Assembly: GCA_003213015.1 (NCBI GenBank)
Contig: QCOG01000001.1
Span: forward strand, 62,001-126,000
Direction: 5' to 3'
From: Pelagibacteraceae bacterium AG-430-F16
GTDB taxonomy: Bacteria; Pseudomonadota; Alphaproteobacteria; Pelagibacterales; Pelagibacteraceae
DNA length: 64,000 nucleotides
The notes under the pieces were generated by a model. The model ran no database searches and was not told where the DNA came from. It saw only the letters and a program-made list of their open reading frames with translations. Made by a program: the position numbers and the translations under genes. Position 1 is the stretch's first letter; each line of letters opens with the position of its first letter. Positions 42,479 through 52,381 of the stretch are shown here, in pieces.

Positions 42479-44338
42479 GTGGAAAAAATAATTACAAAAT
42501 CGTTTGCAAGACTGATGGGTCGTGGGGTGCACAGAGGATTTATAACCCATGAAGAATTGAATAAATCGTTAGGGAAAAGAAACTTATCAGGTGAAAATCT
42601 TGCCCAAGCATTTTTGCATATCTTAGACGAAAAAATTTCATTAGTAGAAAAGAAATCAGATTTTAAAGCTTTAAAAAAAAGGGACTCAAATAATAAAGAG
42701 GAGACAAAGACAATTGAAAAAAGTGATGATCCAATAAGAATGTACTTGAGAGAGATGGGAGGAGTTGAGCTTCTTTCCAGAGAAGGAGAAATAGCAATTG
42801 CAAAACGAATAGAAGCCGGAAAAGATGTAATGTTGAACGCACTATCCCAAAGCCCAATAACTGCTCTTCAATTATTTGAATGGAATGAAAAATTACAAAA
42901 AGATGAAATTTTAGTTAGGGAGATTATTGATATTGATACAAATTATATGGAAGAGGAAAATTCATCCCAAGACTTAAAGGGAAAAAAAGATGAAGATAAA
43001 AAAGACAAAAGTGAAAAAAATTCTAAAGATGAAAAAAGCGATCAAACACAACAAGAAGTAGAGGAAGATGAATTTAATCCAACACTTGCAGCAATGGAAA
43101 GTGAAATTAAACCGAAGATTTTAGAAACTGTTAATAAACTTACAAAAGATTACTCTAAGCTTATTAAATATCAAAAAGAGAAATTAGATTGTGTCTTAAA
43201 CAGCTCTGATTTCACTAATTCAAAAGAAAAGAGCTATCAGAAAATTGTTTCGGAGATATTAGAAAATATTAAGTCTTTACAATTATCTCCCTCCGTGCTG
43301 GAAAGCCTTGTACAAAAACATTACTTTGAAAATAAAAAAATTGTTTCTTTAGAAGGAAATTTATTACGTTTAGCGGTTGATAACAAAATTCCAAGAGATG
43401 AATTTATTAAATTTTATGTTGGAAATGAAATAAATCCTAATTTAAAAAATTTTTTAAGCACCAATCAAATTTGGAAATCTTTTTTTCAAAAAAATAAAGA
43501 CGAATTTAAAAATATTAGAAACAGACTAACAGAGATCAGCCATAAACTTGGTATAAGTGTAACAGACTTTAAAAAGTTGGTTAGTAGAGTTCAAAAAGGA
43601 GAAAAGGAGTCTAGAATTGCAAAAAAAGAAATGGTAGAGGCTAATTTGAGATTAGTAATCTCAATTGCAAAAAAATACACTAATAGAGGATTACAATTTT
43701 TAGACTTAATTCAAGAAGGAAATATTGGTTTGATGAAAGCTGTCGATAAATTTGAATATAGAAGAGGCTACAAATTTTCTACTTATGCAACATGGTGGAT
43801 AAGACAAGCAATTACAAGATCAATTGCAGATCAAGCAAGAACAATCAGAATACCTGTTCATATGATAGAAACTATAAATAAAATAGTTAGAACACAAAGA
43901 CTTATACTTAGCGAATTTGGTCGTGAGGCAACACCAGAGGAACTTGCGAAAAAACTTAGAATGCCTCTTGAAAAGGTTAGAAAAGTACTAAAAATATCAA
44001 AAGAACCAGTCTCATTGGAAAAACCAGTCGGAGACGAAGAGGATAGTAGCTTAGGAGATTTTATTGAGGACACTAAAGCTTTAGCTCCCTTGGAACAAGC
44101 TATAAAATCAAATTTAAGTGAAGCTACAACTAAAATTCTATCTACTTTAACTCCTAGAGAAGAAAGAGTATTGAGAATGAGATTTGGTGTTGGAATGAAT
44201 ACGGATCATACCTTAGAAGAGGTAGGTTTGCAATTTTCTGTGACTAGAGAACGTATTAGACAAATTGAAGCAAAGGCCTTAAGAAAGCTTAAACACCCAA
44301 GTAGATCCAAGCAACTGAAAAGCTTTTTAGAAAGTTAA
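42479..44338 (+). CDS. rpoD: RNA polymerase primary sigma factor (GTG start)
   Basis: [29 protein letters not shown], region 2 [59 protein letters not shown], region 4 HTH. Confidence 0.97.
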   Translation: MEKIITKSFARLMGRGVHRGFITHEELNKSLGKRNLSGENLAQAFLHILDEKISLVEKKSDFKALKKRDSNNKEETKTIEKSDDPIRMYLREMGGVELLSREGEIAIAKRIEAGKDVMLNALSQSPITALQLFEWNEKLQKDEILVREIIDIDTNYMEEENSSQDLKGKKDEDKKDKSEKNSKDEKSDQTQQEVEEDEFNPTLAAMESEIKPKILETVNKLTKDYSKLIKYQKEKLDCVLNSSDFTNSKEKSYQKIVSEILENIKSLQLSPSVLESLVQKHYFENKKIVSLEGNLLRLAVDNKIPRDEFIKFYVGNEINPNLKNFLSTNQIWKSFFQKNKDEFKNIRNRLTEISHKLGISVTDFKKLVSRVQKGEKESRIAKKEMVEANLRLVISIAKKYTNRGLQFLDLIQEGNIGLMKAVDKFEYRRGYKFSTYATWWIRQAITRSIADQARTIRIPVHMIETINKIVRTQRLILSEFGREATPEELAKKLRMPLEKVRKVLKISKEPVSLEKPVGDEEDSSLGDFIEDTKALAPLEQAIKSNLSEATTKILSTLTPREERVLRMRFGVGMNTDHTLEEVGLQFSVTRERIRQIEAKALRKLKHPSRSKQLKSFLES

Positions 44339-44351
44339 TTTAATTTAACTA

Positions 44352-45098
44352 ATGGACTTAGTAAGTGTAATAATTCCATACCATAAGAAACGAAATACTG
44401 TCCGAGAAACCTTAATTTCAGTAATTAATCAAAGTTATAAAAATTTAGAGGTATTAGTTATCTATGATGACACAAATTTAAATGATTTCGCATTTTTAAA
44501 AAAAATTACAAATTTAGATAGCAGAATAAAAATTATAAAAAACAAAACAAATTTAGGTGCTGGTTTTTCAAGAAATATCGGCATTGAAAAATCAAACGGA
44601 AAATACATAGCTTTTTTAGATGCAGACGACACTTGGAGTTTAGACAAACTACAAAGCCAAATATTATTTATGAAACAAAACAATTACAAAGCATCGCATA
44701 CGTCATATTATATTGTGGATAGAAATAAGAAAATAATTGGCCAAAGAAGAGCTAGAGATTTTCTATCAATTACTGATATACTAAAATCTTGTGATATTGG
44801 TTTATCCACAGTCATTTTAGAGAAAAATATCATAATAGATAATAAAATTAAATTTCCTGAACTCATTACTAAAGAGGATTTTGTTTTTTGGTTAAAGATA
44901 CTTAAAAAAAATTATAAATTTTACGCACAGGATAAGTATTTGACTAACTGGACTGATTTAAAAAATTCTTTGTCTTCATCAACTATCCAGAAACTTAAAG
45001 ATGGATTTAAAGTATATAATCAATATATGAATTTTAATATTGTAAAATCTTTATATTATTTAATCTGTTTAAGTATAAATTATTTAAAGAAAAAATGA
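44352..45098 (+). CDS. Glycosyltransferase family 2
   Basis: VSVIIPYHKKRNTVRETLISVINQSYKNLEVLVIYD, AFLDADDTWSLDKL. Confidence 0.88.
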   Translation: MDLVSVIIPYHKKRNTVRETLISVINQSYKNLEVLVIYDDTNLNDFAFLKKITNLDSRIKIIKNKTNLGAGFSRNIGIEKSNGKYIAFLDADDTWSLDKLQSQILFMKQNNYKASHTSYYIVDRNKKIIGQRRARDFLSITDILKSCDIGLSTVILEKNIIIDNKIKFPELITKEDFVFWLKILKKNYKFYAQDKYLTNWTDLKNSLSSSTIQKLKDGFKVYNQYMNFNIVKSLYYLICLSINYLKKK

Positions 45099-45099
45099 G

Positions 45100-46122
45100 A
45101 TGATTTATTACACTGTTTATTTACTTTTAATTGTTTTTGTTTCCATTTTCCTTAAAAAGAAGGAATTATTTTTAAATTACTCTGGAGACGATCACCAATC
45201 CTTTTCTAATGTAGGCAATATACCTTTGACTGGAGGAATTTTTTTAGTTCTTCCGATTGTTTTTTTTTATTCAAATAACTTATTTTTGGTTCCTTTTTTT
45301 ATTACAATTTTTTTAATTGGTTTTTTTTCTGATAGAAAAATATTAGTTTCTGCAAAAATAAGATTTTTTTTTCAAGTTTTTTTAATAATATTGTTTGTCA
45401 TAATTTTTGATCTTAAAATACTCTCATCTAGAATTGATTTGTTTGATATAATGTTGAGCAATAAATTTTTTGCATATTTTTTTTCCTCATTTTGTTTACT
45501 AATTTTGATTAATGGTAGCAATTTTATCGACGGATTAAATGGATTACTAATTTCATACTCATTAATTGTCATCTATAAGTTGGGAAATCTAGGATTAATC
45601 AACGATCAAATTATTTTTGATCAATATTTTTATCTAATCTTGTTGCTGTTTGTAGTGCTTTTATTGCTAAATATTTTAAATATTTTAATGATGGGTGATA
45701 GCGGGGCATATTTAATTGGTTTCTTTTTAGGTTTTGTCATTATTAATTCACATGTAACCAATGTGGGTATTTCACCATATTTTTACATATCATTAGTATG
45801 GTACCCATGTTTTGAAAATTTGTTTTCTATTTTAAGAAAATTGAGTAGAAAATTTTCCCCCCTTAGTCCTGACAGTAAACATTTGCATCAACTTCTCTTC
45901 TTTTTTATTAAAAAAAAACTTAGCTTATCAATCATATTTTCAAATAATTTAAGTAGTGCAATAATAATTTTCTTTAATTTCTTGATAATTCATATTTGTT
46001 CACTTAATCCTAGTAGCACTATATTTCAATTAAAATTAATAATTTGTTCAGTTATTTTTTATATTTCTAGTTATTTTTTATTAAAAAGATTTTATAAATT
46101 AAATTTTATTCTTGAAAAATAA
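45100..46122 (+). CDS. WecA/MraY-family undecaprenyl-phosphate sugar-1-phosphate transferase-like
   Basis: Multi-TM, NGSNFIDGLNGLL, LMMGDSGAYLIGFFLG, HLHQLLFF. Confidence 0.82.
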   Translation: MIYYTVYLLLIVFVSIFLKKKELFLNYSGDDHQSFSNVGNIPLTGGIFLVLPIVFFYSNNLFLVPFFITIFLIGFFSDRKILVSAKIRFFFQVFLIILFVIIFDLKILSSRIDLFDIMLSNKFFAYFFSSFCLLILINGSNFIDGLNGLLISYSLIVIYKLGNLGLINDQIIFDQYFYLILLLFVVLLLLNILNILMMGDSGAYLIGFFLGFVIINSHVTNVGISPYFYISLVWYPCFENLFSILRKLSRKFSPLSPDSKHLHQLLFFFIKKKLSLSIIFSNNLSSAIIIFFNFLIIHICSLNPSSTIFQLKLIICSVIFYISSYFLLKRFYKLNFILEK

Positions 46123-46773
46123 TTTTATCATTGAAAATAAAATTTTTAGACCATCTTTAAATGCATTTACCTTTTTCTTTCCAGCGATCCTCGATCTTTC
46201 GACAGATTTACTTGTACAAATTTTGTAACCGGCTCTTTTAGCTTTAATCGGTAATTCAACACAAAATGAAAAATCTTTTGCTGTTAACCCAAGTTTTTTT
46301 ATGCAGGTAGTCCTCGCCATTACAAAGGTATAGAGTATGTCAGTTATTTCTAATTTAAAAAAAATCTTTCCTAAAAAAGTAAAAATATAATTACCTATCA
46401 ATGTAACTAATGTATCATCATCACTTCCACAGTTTTTTTCATATCTAGAAGCAAAAACAAAGTCATATTTATCATCCTTAAGTTTATTCATCATTAGACC
46501 TAATTCTCTAGGATTAAAAGACCCATCAGCATTGAAAATGCAAAGAAACTCTGTATCAACTGTTTCAATTCCTTTTTTTAATGCATCACCATAACCTTTA
46601 GATTCTTGGTAAATTATCCTGCAATTATAATTTTTTATAGCTTCGATGGTTAACTTATCTGAAGCTTCTAGTATAACATATTTCTTAAAGTTAAAATTTC
46701 CAAGCTCATCCAATACTTTTGGTAAAGAATCTTTCTCATTTTTAGCTGGTATTATTAATGTAAGATCGCTCAT
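46099..46773 (-). CDS. Glycosyltransferase family 2 (DPM1/DPG-synthase-like)
   Basis: LTLIIPAKNEKDSLPKVLDEL, GYGDALKKGIETV, CIFNADGSFNP. Confidence 0.85.
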   Translation of the reverse strand: MSDLTLIIPAKNEKDSLPKVLDELGNFNFKKYVILEASDKLTIEAIKNYNCRIIYQESKGYGDALKKGIETVDTEFLCIFNADGSFNPRELGLMMNKLKDDKYDFVFASRYEKNCGSDDDTLVTLIGNYIFTFLGKIFFKLEITDILYTFVMARTTCIKKLGLTAKDFSFCVELPIKAKRAGYKICTSKSVERSRIAGKKKVNAFKDGLKILFSMIKLFFKNKI

Positions 46774-46882
46774 CTAAATTTGAACACATATAATTGATTA
46801 AAAATCGAAAACAACAAAATTTAACTTTAATAAGTAAACTTTTTTAATTCAATATATTTATGAATACATTATAAATACTTTT

Positions 46883-48568
46883 ATGGTAAGCAACTACTTA
46901 ATATTTCTAATAAGCTACTTTTTAATAGTTTTATCAGTAATTGGTCACGGAGCTTTAGCAATTAGATTTACAAAAACGAATATTTCAATTGAGGAAATAG
47001 GTTTTGTTGGGTTGGTCGGAATATTTTTTTTAATTTTATACTCTTATATTACTCATTTCTTCATAAGCCACGGTTATTTACATAATTTAATTTTTATTTT
47101 TATTGGTCTTTCATCAATTTATTACTTTAAATCTAAAATTTTTTTAAAAAAAAATTCTATTTTATTATTTTCAATTTTCTCAGTTATTTTTTTAGCTTTT
47201 GTAATTTTTAAAACTCATGATGACTTTGGATATTATCATTTCCCTTATAGTTATTACATAAATAAATTTTCAATGATAATTGGAATCGGACCTCTTAACC
47301 ATGGTTTTAAGACACCTTCATCTATATTCTACTTAAACTCATTATTTTATCTTCCGTATTTAGAGTACCATCTTTATCATATGGGTGCGATGTTAATCCT
47401 AGGGTTTTCCAACATAATTTTAATTTCAAATATTAGAAAATATTTAGATAGAAAAGAAAATAATAATTTTTTTTTTCTAAATTTACTTGCATTTGTTTTT
47501 ATCAATATATTTTTCTATCGAATAGCAGAACATGGAACAGACAGATCAGCTCAAATTCTTATATTTTTATTTTTTATCTACATTCTTTCGCTGCGTGAAA
47601 ATTACGAAAAATACGACAATATTTTACCCAAATTAATAATTTTATTAAGTATAATAATTTCTTTAAAATCTTTTTATATTTTATACTTTATTTTTATAAT
47701 TCCTTTCGTTTATTACACTATTAGAGACGATAAAATTTATTTAATTAATAAAATCTTCAAAAACCCGATATTTTATTTTTCTGTCTTGATGGGCGTGTGT
47801 GTAATTTTAGTTTATTTTTTTAATACAGGTTGCTTGTTGTACCCAGTTCAACAAACTTGCGTAAGTGGAGTTGAATGGAGTATTCCAAAGTCAGAGGTTA
47901 GTGCCCTTAATACGCATTATCAATGGTGGTCTAAAGCTGGTGGTGGTCCAGGATATAGTCATGAACTTGAAAAAGAATTGTATGTTCAAAACTTTAATTG
48001 GTTATCCAATTGGGTTGATAGATATTTTTTTAATAAGGTGTCAGATTTTCTTTTAAGTCTATTATTAATAATAGTTATATTTATAACTACCTTTAAAACA
48101 AAAAAAAAAAATTCAGATTACAAAAACCTAAAAAATAATTTATTTTACTACGGACTAATAATGTTATTATTAGTTGAATGGTTTTTAAATCATCCTTCTC
48201 TGAGGTATGGAGGGTATATCATTTTTTCACTAATTTTTTTTATACCGCTGTGTAATTTTCTGACAAAATATGAAATTTCAAAAAATTTTAACACTAAAGT
48301 TTTTGTAATATTTTCTCTAGTTGTTTTAATTTTTGTTTCAAGAAATATTGATAGAATTATTTATGAGATTAACTTTTATAAGGCAACTTTTAATCAAAAT
48401 ATGTTTTTTTTCACTGATAAAAAACATTTTAGAATTGATAATAAATTAAATGAGCTTTACCAAATCTATCATAATTGTAATCAAAGTAATGATAAATGTT
48501 CAAATAATGAAGAATTTATTGTAAAAAAAAGTTATGGAAAAATGATTTTAATAAGGATCAGAAATTAA
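46883..48568 (+). CDS. Large polytopic membrane protein, GT-C-like / polysaccharide-associated
   Basis: About 10 or more hydrophobic helices, conserved-looking HDDFGYYHFPY; no confident family. Confidence 0.5.
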   Translation: MVSNYLIFLISYFLIVLSVIGHGALAIRFTKTNISIEEIGFVGLVGIFFLILYSYITHFFISHGYLHNLIFIFIGLSSIYYFKSKIFLKKNSILLFSIFSVIFLAFVIFKTHDDFGYYHFPYSYYINKFSMIIGIGPLNHGFKTPSSIFYLNSLFYLPYLEYHLYHMGAMLILGFSNIILISNIRKYLDRKENNNFFFLNLLAFVFINIFFYRIAEHGTDRSAQILIFLFFIYILSLRENYEKYDNILPKLIILLSIIISLKSFYILYFIFIIPFVYYTIRDDKIYLINKIFKNPIFYFSVLMGVCVILVYFFNTGCLLYPVQQTCVSGVEWSIPKSEVSALNTHYQWWSKAGGGPGYSHELEKELYVQNFNWLSNWVDRYFFNKVSDFLLSLLLIIVIFITTFKTKKKNSDYKNLKNNLFYYGLIMLLLVEWFLNHPSLRYGGYIIFSLIFFIPLCNFLTKYEISKNFNTKVFVIFSLVVLIFVSRNIDRIIYEINFYKATFNQNMFFFTDKKHFRIDNKLNELYQIYHNCNQSNDKCSNNEEFIVKKSYGKMILIRIRN

Positions 48569-48646
48569 TTACTTAATATATAAAAAATTCTTAATGTTAA
48601 ATAAAAAAGTATTAACAAATGTTTAAAAAGAATATAATAGGTAATT

Positions 48647-49696
48647 ATGAGTAAAAAAATAGCCCTAATTTTTGGTATAACTGGCCAAGATGGTTCCTAT
48701 CTTGCAGAATTCTTGTTAAAAAAAAAATATGTTGTTCATGGTGTTAAAAGAAGATCATCTTCAATTAATACTTCAAGAATTGACCATATTTACCAAGAGC
48801 CAAATCAAAAATATCGAAATTTCTTCCTCCATTATGGTGACATAACAGACTCTACTTCAGTATCAAAAATTATTAGGATGATTAAACCTCATGAAATTTA
48901 CAATTTAGCAGCACAATCACATGTAGCTGTATCTTTCGAAGTACCAGAATATACTGCTAATGCTGATGCACTCGGGGCACTTAGAATACTTGAGGCAATT
49001 AAGTTTCATAAACTAGAGAGAAAAACAAAATTCTATCAGGCTGGAACATCTGAAATGTATGGAAAAGTTCAAGACGTGCCTCAAACTGAAAAAACAAATT
49101 TTCATCCACTTAGCCCTTATGGTGTTGCCAAACTGTATGCTCATTGGATAACTAAGAATTACAGAGAGGCATATAATATTTTTGGATCAAACGGTATTTT
49201 ATTTAATCATGAAAGTCCGAGAAGAGGTGAGACATTTGTAACAAAAAAAATAATAAAAGCTCTTGTAAGAATTAAAATGGGTTATCAAAAACAATTGGTC
49301 TTGGGTAACCTAGACTCAAGAAGAGACTGGGGACATGCAAGAGACTATGTAGAAGCGATGTGGAAAATACTCCAACAAAAAAAACCAGATGACTATGTTA
49401 TAGCAACTGGAAAACAATATAGTATAAGACAATTTATTAATTTTGTTGCTAAAAAACTAAATATGAAAATTGCCTGGAAGGGAAAAGGGTTAAACGAAAC
49501 AGGCTATGATATTTTGAACAAAAAAAAAATAATTTTAGTTGATAAAAACTACATAAGACCTTTAGATGTTAATACACTATTAGGGAATGCAGCGAAAGCA
49601 CGTAGAGAGTTGAAATGGAAACCCCAAATAAATATTCATTTACTTATTGATGAAATGATAACAGAGGAAATGAATATTTTAAGTAATGATCAATAA
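48647..49696 (+). CDS. gmd: GDP-mannose 4,6-dehydratase
   Basis: ALIFGITGQDGSYLAEFLLKKKYVVHGVKRRSSSINTSRIDHIY, SEMYGKVQDVPQTE, SPYGVAKLYAHW. Confidence 0.96.
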   Translation: MSKKIALIFGITGQDGSYLAEFLLKKKYVVHGVKRRSSSINTSRIDHIYQEPNQKYRNFFLHYGDITDSTSVSKIIRMIKPHEIYNLAAQSHVAVSFEVPEYTANADALGALRILEAIKFHKLERKTKFYQAGTSEMYGKVQDVPQTEKTNFHPLSPYGVAKLYAHWITKNYREAYNIFGSNGILFNHESPRRGETFVTKKIIKALVRIKMGYQKQLVLGNLDSRRDWGHARDYVEAMWKILQQKKPDDYVIATGKQYSIRQFINFVAKKLNMKIAWKGKGLNETGYDILNKKKIILVDKNYIRPLDVNTLLGNAAKARRELKWKPQINIHLLIDEMITEEMNILSNDQ

Positions 49697-50615
49697 AAAA
49701 AGCAAAATTTTTGTTGCTGGCCACAAAGGCATGGTTGGCTCTGCGATTATTAGAAAATTAAAAAAAAAGGGCTTTTCCAATATTATATTTGCAGAAAAAA
49801 AAAAATTAAATTTACTTGACCAAGATAAAGTTTTTAAATTTTTAAAAAAAAACAAACCTGATTTAGTAATTATTGCAGCTGCTAGGGTTGGGGGAATACA
49901 AGCCAACTCTAATTTTAAGCAGATATTTATTTATGAAAATCTTCAGATTCAAAATAATTTAATTCATGGATCGTATCTTGCAAAAGTAAAAAATCTTATT
50001 TTTTTGGGATCGAGTTGTATTTATCCAAAATTTTGTAAACAGCCAATGAAAGAAAGTTATTTGCTTAGTGGTAAATTAGAGGAAACAAATGATGCTTATG
50101 CAATAGCCAAAATAGCTGGTATAACAATGTGTTACAATTATTCCCTAAAATATAAATTAAATTACCAATCTTTAATGCCACCTAATTTGTATGGTCCTGG
50201 AGATAATTATGATTTAAAAACTTCTCATTTTTTTCCAGCTCTATTAAAAAAAATTTATTTAGCAAAAATAAAAAGAAAAAAGATACTAAACGTTTGGGGT
50301 ACTGGCAAACCTAGAAGAGAATTAATGTTTGTTGAGGATTTCGCAGATGCACTAATTTACTTTATGAAAAAAAAAACAAAAGAGCCTTTTATTAATATTG
50401 GTGTAGGAAAAGATTTTACTATCGAATGGTATGCTAGGTACATTATGAAAAAATTAGGGGTAAAATTAAAAATTTGTTACGATAAGAATAGATTTGATGG
50501 TATGCCAAAAAAATGTCTAGATATAAGCCTCGCAAAAAAATATGGTTGGAAACCAACAAACAACCTAGACTATGGTTTTGATCTAACCCTTCGAGATTTT
50601 CTCAAAATTAGATAA
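49686..50615 (+). CDS. fcl: GDP-L-fucose synthase
   Basis: FVAGHKGMVGSAIIRKL, AARVGGIQANS, LGSSCIYPKFCKQPMKE, AYAIAKIAGI. Confidence 0.95.
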   Translation: MINKKSKIFVAGHKGMVGSAIIRKLKKKGFSNIIFAEKKKLNLLDQDKVFKFLKKNKPDLVIIAAARVGGIQANSNFKQIFIYENLQIQNNLIHGSYLAKVKNLIFLGSSCIYPKFCKQPMKESYLLSGKLEETNDAYAIAKIAGITMCYNYSLKYKLNYQSLMPPNLYGPGDNYDLKTSHFFPALLKKIYLAKIKRKKILNVWGTGKPRRELMFVEDFADALIYFMKKKTKEPFINIGVGKDFTIEWYARYIMKKLGVKLKICYDKNRFDGMPKKCLDISLAKKYGWKPTNNLDYGFDLTLRDFLKIR

Positions 50616-50634
50616 ATTCTTATTAAAATTATTA

Positions 50635-50662
50635 TTTACAACTTATAAATTTTAAGTATAAG
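50635..50662 (+). promoter_or_regulatory. Candidate promoter of the 5S rRNA gene (TTTACA -N16- TATAAG)
   Basis: -10-like hexamer ends 5 nt before the mature 5S 5' end. Confidence 0.45.
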
Positions 50663-50667
50663 TCTTA

Positions 50668-50784
50668 TGCCTGGTGATTATTGCGAAGGTGTAATACCCG
50701 ATCCCATTCCGAACTCGGTAGTCAAGCCCTTCTGCGCCGATGGTACTTTGTCTTAAGACATGGAAGAGTAGGACGTTGCCAGGC
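50668..50784 (+). rRNA. rrf: 5S ribosomal RNA
   Basis: TGCCTGG...CCAGGC terminal stem and canonical CCCGATCCCATTCCGAACTCGG and GCGCCGATGGTACT. Confidence 0.96.
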
Positions 50785-50793
50785 TAACAAATT

Positions 50794-50919
50794 ATGAAAA
50801 TAAAAAGTTCCCTAAAATCATTAAAAAAAAGAGATCTTAACTCAAAGCTTGTTAAGAGAAGAGGAAGAGTTTACATAATTAATAAAAAAAACCCAAAATT
50901 TAAAGCTAGACAGAAGTAA
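50794..50919 (+). CDS. rpmJ: 50S ribosomal protein L36 (41 aa, below the supplied ORF cutoff)
   Basis: [41 protein letters not shown]. Confidence 0.93.
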   Translation: MKIKSSLKSLKKRDLNSKLVKRRGRVYIINKKNPKFKARQK

Positions 50920-50922
50920 TTT

Positions 50923-51033
50923 ATGGATAATGAAAACCATAAAAAAACATGGGATAATTTTACTAAGTTTGTTCTTTGGGGGACAATTTCAGTCATTGTT
51001 ATTCTTGCACTTCTAGCTATTTTCTTACTGTAA
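50923..51033 (+). CDS. aa3-type cytochrome c oxidase subunit IV-like small membrane protein (36 aa)
   Basis: MDNENHKKTWDNFTKFVLWGTISVIVILALLAIFLL; resembles the alphaproteobacterial aa3 subunit IV family. Confidence 0.7.
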   Translation: MDNENHKKTWDNFTKFVLWGTISVIVILALLAIFLL

Positions 51034-51038
51034 TTAGA

Positions 51039-52127
51039 ATGATTGTAGGTTCCATCAACGAAGATCGAAAAATTGAGAGTAGAGTTGCTATTACTCCAGA
51101 TAACGTAAAAAAATTTATTGGATTAGGTTTAAAAGTATTAGTAGAGAAAAATTATGCTCAACACCTTGGAATAGATGACAACGAATATGTGTCCTCAGGC
51201 GCGGAAATATCTGAAGATAAAAAAAAAATTTTGACTAATTCTAATTTTATACTTCAATTTAATTTACCATCAGAGGAAAATTTAAATTCTTTGAAAGAAA
51301 ATCAAAATTTAATTGGCGTTTTTAATCCTTACAATAATAAAGAAATTATCTCAGGTTTATCAAAAAAGAAAATCAATGTATTTTCGTTAGAATTGCTACC
51401 ACGAATTACCAGAGCTCAATCGATGGACATACTTTCATCTCAAGCCAATTTAGCTGGATACAAAGCTGTAGTAGAAGCTTTTGCAAACTTTAAAAAAGCA
51501 ATTCCAATGATGATGACAGCGGCGGGGACAATTCCAGCTGCAAAAATTTTAGTTGTAGGTGCAGGTGTTGCTGGATTACAGGCAATCGCAACAGCAAAAC
51601 GAATGGGTGGTATAGTTTTTGCAACTGATGTCAGAATGTCATCCAAAGAACAAGTTGAGAGTTTGGGTGGTAAATTTTTAACTGTAGAAGGTGCAGAAAA
51701 TCTTGAGACTTCTGGTGGATACGCTAAAGAAACCTCAAATGAATTTAAGAAAAAACAAGAAGATCTTCTTTCAGATACATTAAAAAAAATTGATATTGTA
51801 ATCTGTACAGCTTTAATACCTGGAAAAAAAGCTCCTGTGATCATTAAAGAAAGTATGATTAAAAATATGCAACCAGGTTCTATAATTTATGATTTGGCAG
51901 CTGTTCAGGGTGGAAACACTGCAGTAACTAAAGCAGATGAGGAAGTTGATTTAAATGGAGTAAAAATTATGGGTGAGAAAAATATTTTAAATAAACTTCC
52001 AGCTTCAGCCTCAAACTTATACTCAAAAAATATTTTTAATTTTGTATCAAATCTTTATGATAAAGAAAAAAAGGATGTTAATATTAATTTAGAGGACGAA
52101 ATAATTAAGGAAACGTTGGTAAAATAA
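51039..52127 (+). CDS. pntAA: NAD(P) transhydrogenase subunit alpha part 1
   Basis: [56 protein letters not shown]; start taken at MIVGSINED. Confidence 0.94.
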   Translation: MIVGSINEDRKIESRVAITPDNVKKFIGLGLKVLVEKNYAQHLGIDDNEYVSSGAEISEDKKKILTNSNFILQFNLPSEENLNSLKENQNLIGVFNPYNNKEIISGLSKKKINVFSLELLPRITRAQSMDILSSQANLAGYKAVVEAFANFKKAIPMMMTAAGTIPAAKILVVGAGVAGLQAIATAKRMGGIVFATDVRMSSKEQVESLGGKFLTVEGAENLETSGGYAKETSNEFKKKQEDLLSDTLKKIDIVICTALIPGKKAPVIIKESMIKNMQPGSIIYDLAAVQGGNTAVTKADEEVDLNGVKIMGEKNILNKLPASASNLYSKNIFNFVSNLYDKEKKDVNINLEDEIIKETLVK

Positions 52128-52129
52128 CT

Positions 52130-52381
52130 ATGGAAATAGACCCATTTATTTTTAGATTAAGTATATTTATATTATCTATCTTTGTTGGCTACTATGTTGT
52201 ATGGAGCGTTACACCTTCATTACATACTCCTTTAATGTCTGTCACTAACGCAATATCTTCAGTAATTATTGTTGGAGCTATTATTGCATCATTGGCTGGT
52301 TCAAATTTAAGTATCTTTAACCAATCCAGTATATTCAGGAATTTTATTTATTTTAGCTTTAAGAGGTTTGTCTTCTCCTGA
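52130..52381 (+). CDS. pntAB: NAD(P) transhydrogenase subunit alpha part 2, C-terminally disrupted
   Basis: [42 protein letters not shown] is typical; the expected third TM segment is missing and the frame runs into pntB. Confidence 0.75.
   Translation: MEIDPFIFRLSIFILSIFVGYYVVWSVTPSLHTPLMSVTNAISSVIIVGAIIASLAGSNLSIFNQSSIFRNFIYFSFKRFVFS

Noticed and set aside
51440-51844. 134-aa minus-strand ORF opposite pntAA
   Set aside because: Antisense shadow of a well-conserved coding region, no independent motif.
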